NCBI RefSeq assembly: GCF_004801405.1
Contig: NZ_SSOB01000055.1
Span: forward strand, 1-57,217
Source: Cohnella fermenti
Lineage (GTDB): Bacteria; Bacillota; Bacilli; Paenibacillales; Paenibacillaceae
DNA length: 57,217 bases
Direction of reading: 5' to 3'
Each line of letters begins with the position of its first letter. Within the stretch, counting starts at the first letter, position 1. Shown in pieces: positions 35,132 through 44,084 of this stretch. Position numbers and translations under genes: made by a program. The notes under the pieces are model-generated. The model saw nothing but the letters and a program-made list of their open reading frames with translations, ran no database searches and was not told where the DNA came from.

Positions 35132-35937
35132 AGACGGGCACCCGCTTCCTGAATTCGTCCGTTGCGCCGGGTAATGAGGTAGTAGCCCACAACGAGCAGG
35201 ATCGTGAACAGGAACAGCAGCGTGGAGAGCGCGTTGATGTTCAGCGCGACGCCTTGGCGAGCCCGGGAGTAGATCTCGACGGACAGCGTCGAGAAGCCGT
35301 TGCCGGTCACGAAGAACGTCACCGCGAAGTCGTCGAGCGAATACGTCAGCGCCATGAAGAAGCCGGCGAACACGCCGGACTTGATGTACGGCAGAATGAC
35401 CTTGGTCAGCACGTCCCAGCCGTTCGCGCCCAGGTCCTTGGCCGCATCGACAAGCGAAGGGTTCATCTCCTGCAGCTTCGGCAGAATCATCAGCACGACG
35501 ATCGGGACGCTGAAGGCGACGTGCGAGATGAGCACGGAGCCGAAGCCGAGCTTCAGGCCGATCATCGTGAACAGAATGAGGAACGAGGCGCCGATGACGA
35601 CGTCCGGGTTAACGATCAGCACGTTGTTGAGCGACAGCAGCGCGCTCTTGGTCCGCTGGCGGCGGACGCGATGAATCGCGATGGCGCCGACGATGCCCAG
35701 AATCGTCGAGAGGAGCGAGGAGAACAGCGCAACGACGAACGTGTTCAGCACGATGATGAGCAGCCGGGTGTCGGAGAACACCTCGCCGTACCACTCCAGC
35801 GTGAAGCCGTCGTACCCGTGCATCGTCCCGCCGCTGTTGAAGGAGTAGACGACCAGATAGAGGATCGGGGCGTACAGGACAACGAAGACGGCGATCAGAT
35901 ACAGATGGGACCACTTCCAGCCACCGTTTGCCTTCAT
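35128..35937 (-). CDS. Spermidine/putrescine ABC transporter permease PotC
   Basis: A 269-residue permease with six helices and the EAA loop ALSVDAAKDLGANGWDVLTKVILP-like segment (NPSLVDAAKDLGANGWDVL, about residues 155-173). N-terminal features FVVLYAPILYLVVYSFNSG are typical of PotC. GGAGGGG lies 6 nt before the ATG at 35937, so the longer upstream frame is not used. It overlaps potB by 4 nt and potD by 4 nt, a sign of coupled translation. Confidence 0.93.
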   Translation of the reverse strand: MKANGGWKWSHLYLIAVFVVLYAPILYLVVYSFNSGGTMHGYDGFTLEWYGEVFSDTRLLIIVLNTFVVALFSSLLSTILGIVGAIAIHRVRRQRTKSALLSLNNVLIVNPDVVIGASFLILFTMIGLKLGFGSVLISHVAFSVPIVVLMILPKLQEMNPSLVDAAKDLGANGWDVLTKVILPYIKSGVFAGFFMALTYSLDDFAVTFFVTGNGFSTLSVEIYSRARQGVALNINALSTLLFLFTILLVVGYYLITRRNGRIQEAGARL

Positions 35938-36737
35938 CTCGCTCCCCTCCTTTTGCCGCCGGTTGCCAGCATGATGATCGCCATTACAATAACAAGGAAC
36001 ACCGCAATCGTCGCGCCCATGCCCCAATCCTGCGTCACGAGGAAGTGCTGCTCAATCGCCGTGCCCAGCGTAATGACGCGGTTGCCCGCGATCAGCCGGG
36101 TGATCATGAACAGCGACAGCGACGGGATGAACACCGCCTGGCAGCCCGACTTGATCCCGTCGATCGTCAGCGGAAGAATGACCCGGCGAATCGTCGTCCA
36201 GGCGGAAGCTCCGAGATCGCGCGCGGCGTGAAGCAGCGACGGGTTAAGCTCCTCCAGCGAATTGTAGATCGGCAGCAGCATAAACGGGATAAAAATATAC
36301 ACCGACACGAACACGAAGCTGAAGTCGGTAAACAGAATCTGATGGCGACCGAGGCCGACCGCTTCCAGCAGCTCGTTCGTCAAGCCGTACGTCCCGAACA
36401 AGCCGATGAACGCGTACGCCTTGAGCAGAAGGTTGACCCAGCTCGGCACGATGATGAGCAGCAGCCAGAGCTGCTTGTGCTTCGTCTTCGTCAGCAGGTA
36501 GGTGGTCGGATACGCGATCACGAGCGAGAAGAAGGTGATGAGCAGCGCGTACCAGAAGGAGCTGACCGTCATCTTCAGGTAAACGGATGTGAAGAAGTGC
36601 GAATAATTGCCGAGCGTCCAGCCGCCCTCGATGTCCCGGAATGAATAGTACACAATCAGCAAGATCGGCGCCGCGACAAAAAGAACGATCCAGAGCAGGT
36701 ACGGAGCCAAGTAGAAGTTACGGGACTTAGTCCTCAT
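35934..36737 (-). CDS. Spermidine/putrescine ABC transporter permease PotB
   Basis: A 267-residue permease, partner of PotC. It begins NFYLAPYLLWIVLFVAAPILL and has the EAA loop PSLLHAARDLGASAWTTIRR (about residues 168-187). The ATG lies inside the 3' end of potA with an 11-nt overlap, and the GAGGTGA sequence of potA's last codons serves as its ribosome binding site. Confidence 0.93.
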   Translation of the reverse strand: MRTKSRNFYLAPYLLWIVLFVAAPILLIVYYSFRDIEGGWTLGNYSHFFTSVYLKMTVSSFWYALLITFFSLVIAYPTTYLLTKTKHKQLWLLLIIVPSWVNLLLKAYAFIGLFGTYGLTNELLEAVGLGRHQILFTDFSFVFVSVYIFIPFMLLPIYNSLEELNPSLLHAARDLGASAWTTIRRVILPLTIDGIKSGCQAVFIPSLSLFMITRLIAGNRVITLGTAIEQHFLVTQDWGMGATIAVFLVIVMAIIMLATGGKRRGAR

Positions 36738-37833
36738 CGCCGCTCACCTCGGTGAATTGCTCGATTCGCTTGTCGAACTCCTCCTCCGTCTCGTTGAAGC
36801 GCATAATATGGATCGCCTCCGGATCGAAGTCGAGCCCGATCTCCTCGCCGACGGTCGCCTTCCGCGTGGAATGGACCAGCCAGCGATTGCCCGCTTCGTC
36901 GATGCCGACGATCTCGTAGTGCACGCCGCGGAACAACTGCGAGTCAACGCGTATCTTCAGCTTGCCTTGCTCCGGCGAAGTGATCTCCAGATCCTCCGGC
37001 CGGATGACGACCTCGACCGGCTCGCTCTCGTGGAAGCCTCCGTCGACGCACTCGAAGGTGCGGCCGGCGAACTTCACGAGGTAATCGCGGACGATCGTTC
37101 CTCCGATAATGTTCGACTCGCCGATGAAGTCCGCCACGAAGCGGTTGATCGGCTCGTCGTAGATGTCGGTCGGCGTTCCGCTCTGCTGGATCGTTCCCTT
37201 GTCCAGGACGAAGATCTCGTCCGACATAGCGAGCGCCTCTTCCTGATCGTGTGTGACGAAGATAAACGTGATGCCGAGGCGGCGCTGCAGCTCGCGAAGC
37301 TCCGCTTGCATCTCCGTGCGCAGCTTCAGGTCGAGCGCCGAGAGGGGCTCGTCCAGCAGCAGCACGTCCGGCTCGTTCACGATCGCGCGGGCGATCGCCA
37401 CCCGCTGCCGCTGGCCGCCGGACATCTCGGAGATCTCCCGCTTCTCGTAGCCGGACAGATTGACGAAGCGCAGCGCCTCGGTTACTTTCTTGTCGATCTC
37501 GGCTTGCTTCAGCTTCTTGATGCGGAGCCCGAACGCGACGTTCTCGAACACGTTCAGGTGCGGGAACAGCGCATAATCCTGGAACACCGTGTTCACCTGG
37601 CGCTTGTTCGCCGGCACGTCGTTGATCCGCTTGCCCTTCAGGTAGATATCGCCCTGAGACGGAGTAAGGAAGCCCGCGATCAGGCGCAGAATCGTCGTCT
37701 TGCCGCAGCCGGACGGCCCGAGCAGCGTGTAGAACTTGCCGGGCTCGAGCTCGAAGCTGACGTCCTTCAGGATGGCGTTGTCGTTATCGTACCTCATGGT
37801 GACTTGCTGGAATTGGATGATGGCGTTGCTCAC
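36727..37833 (-). CDS. Spermidine/putrescine ABC transporter ATPase PotA
   Basis: A 368-residue ATPase. Walker A is LLGPSGCGKTTIL (residues about 37-49), signature MSGGQRQRVAIARAI, Walker B DVLLLDEPLSALD, and H-loop FVTHDQEEAL. The C-terminal TOBE domain (from residue 270) is regulatory. The start is a GTG at 37833, about 11 nt after AAGGGAGGA. It is the first gene of the potABCD operon and energises PotBC. Confidence 0.94.
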   Translation of the reverse strand: MSNAIIQFQQVTMRYDNDNAILKDVSFELEPGKFYTLLGPSGCGKTTILRLIAGFLTPSQGDIYLKGKRINDVPANKRQVNTVFQDYALFPHLNVFENVAFGLRIKKLKQAEIDKKVTEALRFVNLSGYEKREISEMSGGQRQRVAIARAIVNEPDVLLLDEPLSALDLKLRTEMQAELRELQRRLGITFIFVTHDQEEALAMSDEIFVLDKGTIQQSGTPTDIYDEPINRFVADFIGESNIIGGTIVRDYLVKFAGRTFECVDGGFHESEPVEVVIRPEDLEITSPEQGKLKIRVDSQLFRGVHYEIVGIDEAGNRWLVHSTRKATVGEEIGLDFDPEAIHIMRFNETEEEFDKRIEQFTEVSGDED

Positions 37834-38034
37834 CGGCCTATCCGTCCTCCCTTGATCGGCATCCGCGAATTGGCATGCGCACTCTGTATTGGCATAGCTT
37901 GAATCGCCTTCCGTACTTCTATACCCCGTCCGGTCCGTGTCGAAGAAGTCGGTTAGTCGGTTATAGTGTATACAGGCAAGTCCCGGCTTTCAACAGAATT
38001 TCGTAAAATATCGCGGTTTGCGCGGAAAAAGCAC

Positions 38035-38061
38035 AAAATCCGCCCCCAGAAGGAGCGGATT
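38035..38061 (-). terminator. Terminator of the ROK sugar kinase gene
   Basis: On the minus strand AATCCGC (38061-38055) pairs with GCGGATT (38043-38037), followed by a T-rich TTGTGCTTTTT tract. The stem lies 13 nt after the stop codon. Confidence 0.8.
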
Positions 38062-38073
38062 CCGTCGAATGCC

Positions 38074-38955
38074 TTATCTATTCTGGTTCCAAGCCTGGAG
38101 CCCGAGCGCGATCGAGCCGCACAGGCCGGCGTTGTCGCCGAGGCCCGGGGGCACGATGTAGTCGTCCAGCCCCGAGACGATCGCCTGCGCGTTCACGTAA
38201 CCGTTCAAGTTGCTGCGCACTTCCTCGCGGATGAGCGGGAACAGTTGCAGTTGATGCATGACGCCGCCGCCAAGGATGATCTTCTTCGGCGATATCATCA
38301 GGATGGCGTTCGCGAGCGCCTGCCCGATGTAGAACGCCTCCATCCGCCAGGCCGGGTGGTCCTCCGACAGCTCGCTGCCCTTCACCTTCCAACGGCGCTC
38401 GATGGCCGGGCCGGCCGCGATGCCTTCGAAGCAGTCGCCGTGGTACGGGCAGAAGCCTTCATACGCATCGTCCGGATGCCGCCGCGTGAGCACATGCCCT
38501 CCCTCCGGATGGACGAGCCCGTGGACCATTTTCCCCTCGGCATAGACGCCAACCCCGACTCCCGTCCCAATCGTGTAATACAGCACGCTGTCGAGTCCCT
38601 TCGCCGCGCCCCAGGTCGCTTCGCCGAACGCCGCCGCGTTGACGTCCGTGTCCCAGCCGAACGGAACGTCGAACTCTCTCTTCAGCGTGTCCAGGAACGG
38701 ATAGTTCGACCAGCCCGGCTTCGGGGTCGTCGTTACGTAACCGTACGTCGGGCTATTCGGATCGATATCGATCGGGCCGAACGTGCCGACGCCAATCGCT
38801 TCCACTTGCTTATCCTTAAAGTAGGCGATCACTTGGCCGAGCGTCTTCTCCGGCTGCTCCGTCGGGAAGCTGACCCGATCCAGCACGATCCCGTTCTCGT
38901 CGCCGATCCCGCAGACGAACTTCGTGCCGCCCGCTTCGATTGCTCCAATGCGCAT
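38074..38955 (-). CDS. ROK family fructokinase-type sugar kinase
   Basis: A 293-residue ATP-dependent sugar kinase. The N-terminal phosphate loop is IGAIEAGGTKFVC. The zinc site is intact: HVLTRRHPDDAYEGFCPYHGDCFEG (residues about 154-178, with His and three Cys), characteristic of the fructokinase/GmuE group. The catalytic Asp lies in GWDTDVNAAAFGE. GGAGG lies 9 nt before the ATG. The gene is monocistronic, so its sugar (fructose or mannose is usual for this group) is inferred from the family alone. Confidence 0.9.
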   Translation of the reverse strand: MRIGAIEAGGTKFVCGIGDENGIVLDRVSFPTEQPEKTLGQVIAYFKDKQVEAIGVGTFGPIDIDPNSPTYGYVTTTPKPGWSNYPFLDTLKREFDVPFGWDTDVNAAAFGEATWGAAKGLDSVLYYTIGTGVGVGVYAEGKMVHGLVHPEGGHVLTRRHPDDAYEGFCPYHGDCFEGIAAGPAIERRWKVKGSELSEDHPAWRMEAFYIGQALANAILMISPKKIILGGGVMHQLQLFPLIREEVRSNLNGYVNAQAIVSGLDDYIVPPGLGDNAGLCGSIALGLQAWNQNR

Positions 38956-39179
38956 GCGTATGTTCCTCCAACTCGTTTATCTAGTCCAGTCTCTATTGTA
39001 GCGGCATTTGGCGGTCGAAGCTACATCCTGCTATCCTGCCGCATCCCGAGTCGGATGCCGAGCGGAAGCGCAGAAGCACGAACGGACTCTCCTTGGCCTG
39101 TGCCCGGAGAATCCGCCGTGGTTCATTCTTCTATATGTGCATGCCTATGCGCATGCCGCCATGCAGGCAACCGTGCCGA
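38956..39179. other. Intergenic DNA between the kinase and NlpC/P60 genes
   Basis: No gene or clear signal is seen. Words such as TATGTGCATG, TATGCGCATG and CCATGCAGG recur near 39135-39165. Open frames here lack ribosome binding sites. Confidence 0.4.
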
Positions 39180-39668
39180 TTACAGAATCCGTCTCGCCGT
39201 TACGTAGGCGTTCTTCCAATAAGTGCTGTTCATATCGGAGAGCGTAACCCCTTGGCTGCTGCTCGCGTGGAGAATCTTGCCTTCGCCCGCGTAGATGGCC
39301 ACGTGGCTGATCCAGCCGCTTCCCGTCCGGAAGAACACGAGATCCCCTACGCTCAGATAAGCTTTATCGACCTTCGTCCCCATGTACGCCTGTTCCGACG
39401 ACGTTCGCGGAAGCGAGACGCCGAGCTGGCGGAACACGAATTGCGTGTAGGAGGAGCAATCGAACGAGGTTCCCCAGATGCCGGACGCGCCGTAGACGTA
39501 TGGGGTTCCTATGTAGTTTTTGCCAATGGAGAGCAATTCCAGCGACTCGGCTGTCGCGGCGCTCGCTCCGGTAGAGTGAACGGCCGTCATCCCGAACCAA
39601 CCTATGCTTGCGAGCAAACCGACCATCATAAGCTTCTTCTTGACTGCGCCTGCTTTCCCTGCTTTCAC
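39180..39668 (-). CDS. Secreted NlpC/P60 peptidoglycan endopeptidase
   Basis: A 162-residue exported cysteine peptidase that cuts peptidoglycan stem peptides. A GTG at 39668, 7 nt after GGGAGGG, starts a signal peptide (KKKLMMVGLLASIGWFGM...ASA). The mature protein is a lone NlpC/P60 domain: catalytic Cys in FDCSSYTQF, the following LGVSLPRTSSEQ, the His in WISHVAIYAG, and the third polar residue in ILHASSSQG. There are no LysM or SH3 wall-binding domains. An extended -10 box lies about 95 bp upstream of the start. Confidence 0.9.
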   Translation of the reverse strand: MKAGKAGAVKKKLMMVGLLASIGWFGMTAVHSTGASAATAESLELLSIGKNYIGTPYVYGASGIWGTSFDCSSYTQFVFRQLGVSLPRTSSEQAYMGTKVDKAYLSVGDLVFFRTGSGWISHVAIYAGEGKILHASSSQGVTLSDMNSTYWKNAYVTARRIL

Positions 39669-39757
39669 CGAGTGCCCTCCCTGCGTTCCTCCGTGCCTTC
39701 TTGCAGAACGAATCGTCATGCATTCTTGCCGAGCGAACGGTGTTTGTCGTTGGGAAC

Positions 39758-39766
39758 ACTATAGCA
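39758..39766 (-). promoter_or_regulatory. Extended -10 promoter of the NlpC/P60 gene
   Basis: On the minus strand TGCTATAGT forms an extended -10 element, about 95 bp before the GTG start. A -35 box is not clear. Confidence 0.45.
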
Positions 39767-39880
39767 CAGGCGAAACACCCTAATTTTTTCCAAGGTGAAG
39801 CGGACCTCGCGCGAGTCAACGCCCTAAAGCGTTTTCTTAGAAAAGGATGAGAATTTCCTCATGTACGCAACCTTGACTTC

Positions 39881-40855
39881 TCATTTATCGTAACGGTGCG
39901 GCAGCGGCACGGGTTCAGCGTTTATTCGGACGGGTTCTCGGGCGGCTCCCGGAACCTCGCGAGAGCTGTCGTTTATCCTCCCCCGATACTGCTGCGGGCT
40001 CATGCCGACGGTCGTCTTGAACAGCCGGCTGAAGTGCGCCAGATGAGAGAACCCGACCGCCTTGGAGACGGAAGATACGGAACGGTGAGGCTCGAAGCGG
40101 AACAGGATCTTCGCCTGGTTGATCCTGCGGTTGTACAGGTACTTGAACACGGTTGTCCCCGTCACCCGCTTGAACAGATTCGACAGGTACGGCTTGGTCA
40201 GATGAAGCGCGTCCGCAATCGCGTCCAGCGTCAGCTCCTCCGCATAATGCTCTTCGAGGTACGAGAGCACTCCCTGCACATGCTCCTCCTGCTGCGGCCG
40301 CTGTTCGCCCTCTCCCGCCGGAGACTCGAACCACCCCCGGATCAGCAGAAGCAGCTCCAGGAACAGCACGTCGAGCTTATCGAGCGCAGCGGCCGACCCG
40401 GCTCCGCCCTCCCGCTTCCTCTTCTCCGCCAGCTTGGCCATCTGCGCGTAGAGGCGTTCGACCTCGGCCCGCTGCTCCGGGTCGAGCGACAGCCTCGCGT
40501 TGCGCAACTCCTCGAACGGGCCAAGCAAGCCGGCGGCCGGCTCCGACCGCAGCAGCTTGTGCACGTACGCCGGGTTGAAGTGAAGGATGGAACGAACGTA
40601 CGGCTTATCCGGCGAAGGATTCGCGCAATGCAGCGTCATGCCGTGCATCAGAATGAGATCGCCGGGCTGAAGCACCATCAGCTTGTCCCCAATCAGGTAC
40701 GTGCATTCGCCTTCCTGGAAGTAATAAACCTCATAATGGGCATGCGAATGGAACGGCGCCCCGTGAATCGGGGAGTCGTTCCGGTAAGAGCATTCGATCG
40801 GATGCTCGATCTGATAGATGTATTGGTTCGGATTCTGGCTATCGTCCGGGCGCAT
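39881..40855 (-). CDS. AraC family regulator with cupin sensor
   Basis: A 324-residue regulator. The N-terminal cupin (residues about 20-110) has FHSHAHYEVYYFQEGECTYLIG and a later LQPGDLILMHGMTLH. The C-terminal AraC domain (about 215-310) includes LTLDAIADALHLTKPYLSNLFKRVTG and SVSKAVGFSHLAHFSRLFKTTVGMSPQQYR. The start at the ATG at 40855 is chosen because the cupin begins just after it; a GGAGGAG box lies about 13 nt upstream. It is encoded 68 nt downstream of two Gfo/Idh genes on the same strand and probably controls them. Confidence 0.85.
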   Translation of the reverse strand: MRPDDSQNPNQYIYQIEHPIECSYRNDSPIHGAPFHSHAHYEVYYFQEGECTYLIGDKLMVLQPGDLILMHGMTLHCANPSPDKPYVRSILHFNPAYVHKLLRSEPAAGLLGPFEELRNARLSLDPEQRAEVERLYAQMAKLAEKRKREGGAGSAAALDKLDVLFLELLLLIRGWFESPAGEGEQRPQQEEHVQGVLSYLEEHYAEELTLDAIADALHLTKPYLSNLFKRVTGTTVFKYLYNRRINQAKILFRFEPHRSVSSVSKAVGFSHLAHFSRLFKTTVGMSPQQYRGRINDSSREVPGAAREPVRINAEPVPLPHRYDK

Positions 40856-40923
40856 AAGCGGCTCACACGCTCCTCCAGCAACGTTCTCGCTTGGATAACT
40901 CGCTAGAGACCATTGTAGCACGC

Positions 40924-42069
40924 TCAGCCCGTTACGCGAACCGCCCGCTCCTGGGCGATCAGACACAGCTCCGCCGCCTTGAACGCATGTTCCTGGGTCA
41001 TCGCATTCTCGGTGCGGTTCAGGCAGTCGAGAATCAGCTCGCCGAAGAACGGATAACCGACCCGCCCGGCCACCGAATAATGATACTCGCCGCTCTTATT
41101 GACCAGATAAACGTGATCCCCCGCCTTTTCCCGGCCGACATCGACGTACTTGCGCAGCTCGATATACCCTTCCGTGCCCAGGATGAACAGGCGCCCGTCG
41201 CCCCAGGTCGAGAGTCCGTCCGGCGTGAACCAGTCGACCCGGAAGTAGTGCGTCGCCCCGTTGTCGCCGACCAGCGTCGCATCCCCGAAGTCCTCGAGCT
41301 CCGGCTTGTCCGGGTTCGCGTAGTTGCCGACCTTGCTCGCTTGCACCGTCGCGTCCTTGCACCCCGCGTAGTACAGGAATTGCTCGATCTGGTGGCTGCC
41401 GATGTCGCAGAGGATGCCCCCGTACTTCGCCTTCTGGAAAAACCACTCCGGACGAGATCCCTTGTTCAAGCGGTGAGGCCCCATTCCCATAACCTGCAGA
41501 ACGCTGCCGATCGCTCCCTCCTTGATGAGCTGACCGGCGTAGACGGCGCTCTCGACGTGCAGCCGCTCGCTGTAGTACACCATATACTTGCGTCCGGTTC
41601 GGGCGGCCGCTTCTCTCGCTTGCGCAAGCTGCTCCAGCGTCGTGAACGGGCTCTTGTCGGTGAAGTAGTCCTTGCCGCTCTCCATGACGCGGATGCCGAG
41701 CGCGGCGCGCTCCGACGGAATCGCCGCGCCCGCGACGAGCTTCACCTCGGGGTCGCTTAAGATCTGCTCGAGGGACTCGGCGGCTTGAACCTGCGTCTGC
41801 GGGTAGGCGGCGAGGAACGCCGCTACCTTCTGCGGATCGGGGTCGTACACCCACTTCAGCGTCGCGCCCGCTTCGAGCAGTCCGTTCGTCTGGCCGTAGA
41901 TATGGCCGTGATCGAGCGCCGCGGCGGCGAAGACGAATTCGCCGGGCCGGACGACCGGCTGCGGCTTGACCGCCGACACCGGAGCGTAGTTCATGCCGTC
42001 GGCGCGATCGGGCTGCGGCTGCGCGCCGGTTGGCCGCCCGGAAGCTTGCGGATTCGAGTTGTTCGTCAT
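40924..42069 (-). CDS. Gfo/Idh/MocA family oxidoreductase
   Basis: A 381-residue NAD(P)-dependent sugar dehydrogenase-like protein. An N-terminal hydrophilic extension (about 40 residues, Pro/Gln-rich) precedes the Rossmann domain FVFAAAALDHGHIYGQTNGL, where the usual GxGxxG is altered to LDHGHIYG. The KDYFTDKSPFTT stretch replaces the canonical EKP motif. The C-terminal substrate domain follows (from about residue 160). The atypical motifs suggest a nonstandard or non-cofactor role. RBS AAGGGAGGG lies 8 nt from the ATG. It forms an operon with the next Gfo/Idh gene (22-bp gap). Confidence 0.8.
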   Translation of the reverse strand: MTNNSNPQASGRPTGAQPQPDRADGMNYAPVSAVKPQPVVRPGEFVFAAAALDHGHIYGQTNGLLEAGATLKWVYDPDPQKVAAFLAAYPQTQVQAAESLEQILSDPEVKLVAGAAIPSERAALGIRVMESGKDYFTDKSPFTTLEQLAQAREAAARTGRKYMVYYSERLHVESAVYAGQLIKEGAIGSVLQVMGMGPHRLNKGSRPEWFFQKAKYGGILCDIGSHQIEQFLYYAGCKDATVQASKVGNYANPDKPELEDFGDATLVGDNGATHYFRVDWFTPDGLSTWGDGRLFILGTEGYIELRKYVDVGREKAGDHVYLVNKSGEYHYSVAGRVGYPFFGELILDCLNRTENAMTQEHAFKAAELCLIAQERAVRVTG

Positions 42070-42091
42070 TGTGTTGTCCCTCCCTTGATTG

Positions 42092-43258
42092 TCAGAAAGT
42101 CCGGCTGAGATCGACCGGCAGCGCAGCCTCGGCGGGCTCGCTCTTGCGGAAGGTCGACGATTCGATGCGTTTGGTCAATTCCTCGTAATGCAGTTGCTCG
42201 TCAAGCGGAAGCTCGACCCAACCGTCCGTCCACGTCGACAGGTGGATCGCGTTGGAGATCGTCAGGCCGAGCAGCCCTTCTTCGCCCGGAGCGACAAGCT
42301 CGGTCCCGTTCAGGATGGCGTCGGTGAAGTTCCGCATAATGCCCGCATGTTCGGGGCTCGGTCCTTGATCCGGAATCTCCACCTTCCATACCTCCGGCGT
42401 GCCGAACAGAATTTGGTTGCTCGCATTGAATTCCGTCTCGGATTGGCGCAGCCGCCAGAACGTCATCTTGCCGTCTTCGATGACGATTTTGCCGCGGTCG
42501 CCGGTCACTTCAAGGCGGTTCGTGCCCGGCGCGTCCGACGTCGAGGTGATGAACACCGCTGTCGCTCCGTTCCCGTATTCCGCGTAAGCGGTCACATCGT
42601 TCTCCACTTCGATGTTCCGGTGCTTGCCGAACTGGCAGAACGCGCGGATGCGGGTCGGCATCATGCCGATTGTCCACTGCCACAGGTCAAGCTGGTGCGG
42701 ACACTGATTGATCAGCACGCCGCCGCCCTCGCCCGCCCATGTCGCGCGCCACGAGCCCGAATCGTAATACGCCTGCGACCGATACCAGTTCGTGATGATC
42801 CAGTTCGTGCGGCGAATCTCGCCGAGTTCGCCCGATTGGACCAGCTCGCGCAGCTTGCGGTAGAGCGGGTTCATCCGCTGGTTGTACATGATGCCGAACA
42901 CCTTGCCGCTCTGCGCCGCCGCATCGTTCATCTCGCGCACCTGCTTCGCGTAGACGCCCGCCGGCTTCTCCACGAGCACGTGAACGCCGGCCGCGAACGC
43001 CTTGATCGCCTCGGCCGGGTGGCCGTAGTGCGGATTCGCGACGATTACCGCGTCGACAAGTCCGGAAGCGAGCATCTCGTCCGTGCTGCCGAAGACGGCG
43101 ACGCCTTCCCATTGCCCTTGCGCCCACTCGCGCTTCGCTTCGATCTCGTCGCATACGGCAGTCAGCACGGCCCCCGCAATCTCCCCGCGGTAAATCGCGC
43201 CCGCGTGCGAGCTGCCCATGTTGCCGATGCCGATGATTCCGTACCTTACTTTGCTCAT
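42092..43258 (-). CDS. Gfo/Idh/MocA family oxidoreductase
   Basis: A 388-residue oxidoreductase with a normal Rossmann motif YGIIGIGNMGSSHAGAI (residues 6-22), the cofactor EKPAGVYAKQ motif (about 97) and a C-terminal substrate domain containing GGGVLINQCPHQLDLWQWT (about 180-198), with the catalytic-type His. It is probably an inositol or sugar dehydrogenase, but the substrate cannot be read. It is the first gene of a three-gene leftward set with the paralogue and the AraC regulator. RBS GGGAGGG lies 6 nt before the ATG. Confidence 0.88.
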   Translation of the reverse strand: MSKVRYGIIGIGNMGSSHAGAIYRGEIAGAVLTAVCDEIEAKREWAQGQWEGVAVFGSTDEMLASGLVDAVIVANPHYGHPAEAIKAFAAGVHVLVEKPAGVYAKQVREMNDAAAQSGKVFGIMYNQRMNPLYRKLRELVQSGELGEIRRTNWIITNWYRSQAYYDSGSWRATWAGEGGGVLINQCPHQLDLWQWTIGMMPTRIRAFCQFGKHRNIEVENDVTAYAEYGNGATAVFITSTSDAPGTNRLEVTGDRGKIVIEDGKMTFWRLRQSETEFNASNQILFGTPEVWKVEIPDQGPSPEHAGIMRNFTDAILNGTELVAPGEEGLLGLTISNAIHLSTWTDGWVELPLDEQLHYEELTKRIESSTFRKSEPAEAALPVDLSRTF

Positions 43259-43874
43259 TCGAGTCCCTCCCGGTATTGACTGTCGTTAATATCCACCGTC
43301 GTTAATCCGCCTCGCTGCTTGAATGTCGCTATTGTAGCACACGCCGCAGCGGCTGAGCGGCTTGCCGGAGCGGAAGTTAACGACAGTCAACGGGAGGGTG
43401 AGAGTGCTCAATGAGAGTTAAATCGCAGCGGGGGCCGCCGGGGAGATGCTGCCTCCGCGATTTATATGATTTTTCACATTCGTCGGCCTTGGATTGGCGG
43501 CAATTGCGGCATTTTATGCGATTTTTAGCATATATACAGGAATTCGTGTGCGAATTCCCTCTATTTATGTTATTTTTCACATATAATCGCCCAAACTGCC
43601 CGTTATCACGCCGCACGAATGTGAATTTTCGCATAAAATCCGGCAGCCGAATGAGGAGCCGCGGCTCAGCCTGAAGCTTTAAGCGAAGGAATCGGGCCTA
43701 TTATCCAACAAGCCCCGACTGCCGCATTTCTGCGATGGCCGGGGTTTGGATACGGTCATAACGAAGACTGGATTTTCTTTGTACTTATATAAAAAAATAA
43801 CAAAACATGATATAGTTAGACAAGCACATAGAACGGCTTGAAAGGGCGGTCGGCTACCTCTCGCGAAGGGAGGG
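43259..43874. other. Intergenic region with repeat copy B and toxin upstream DNA
   Basis: No long gene is present. It contains the palindrome array at 43459-43642, then a hairpin-prone stretch (AGCCCCG...CCGGGG at 43710-43745), then A/T-rich DNA before the type I toxin. A possible -10 (TATAGT, 43811-43816) for the toxin is seen, without a good -35. Confidence 0.5.
43459..43642. repeat. Dispersed palindrome array, copy B (four units)
   Basis: Four palindromes have centres at about 43472, 43524, 43575 and 43627. The first unit ends in CACATTCGT and the last begins ACGAATGTG, so the whole 184-bp element has inverted ends. The linkers resemble those of copy D, for example CCGTTATC near 43597 and 54358. 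Confidence 0.9.
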
Positions 43875-43880
43875 ATGCCC

Positions 43881-43961
43881 GTGACAGTGTACGAAGCCTT
43901 AATGATCATGCTGACTTTCGGTTTGCTGATCGTTGCGCTGTTGTCCACAACACGAAAATAG
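43881..43961 (+). CDS. Holin-like type I toxin peptide
   Basis: A 26-residue hydrophobic peptide: VTVYEALMIMLTFGLLIVAL followed by LSTTRK. It matches the putative holin-like toxin family (PF16935 type), related to TxpA/BsrG-style type I toxins of Bacillota that act on the membrane. The GTG at 43881 lies 6 nt after AAGGGAGGG; an in-frame ATG at 43875 overlaps that box and is less likely. It is too short for most gene finders. A terminator (44046-44076) ends its mRNA, and an antisense promoter lies just beyond, so the 3' end is covered by an antisense RNA. Confidence 0.8.
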   Translation: MTVYEALMIMLTFGLLIVALLSTTRK

Positions 43962-44078
43962 ACCGCCCCATCGCAGGGAACGCGGTCTATTTCCATACCC
44001 GTTGTACCTGAAGCCGACCGCCTTTGAAGCGGCTACTGTGCAGGGAGGAGTCGTGTTACCAGCACGGCTCCTTCTTTT
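43953..44078 (-). ncRNA. Antisense RNA antitoxin of the type I module
   Basis: On the minus strand a near-consensus promoter (44085-44113) would start an RNA at about 44078. It would run across the toxin mRNA's 3' UTR and end at the stem AAATAGACCGC/GCGGTCTATTT (43956-43992), which is followed by TC. The predicted length is about 125 nt, overlapping only the last codons and 3' end of the toxin message, as in the TxpA/RatA arrangement. The RNA ends are predicted from signals alone. Confidence 0.65.
44046..44076 (+). terminator. Terminator of the toxin mRNA
   Basis: AGGAGTCGTG and CACGGCTCCT form a 10-bp stem with one G-U pair, followed by TCTTTTAGTTTT. It lies 85 nt after the toxin stop codon and immediately next to the antisense promoter. 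Confidence 0.8.
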
Positions 44079-44084
44079 AGTTTT

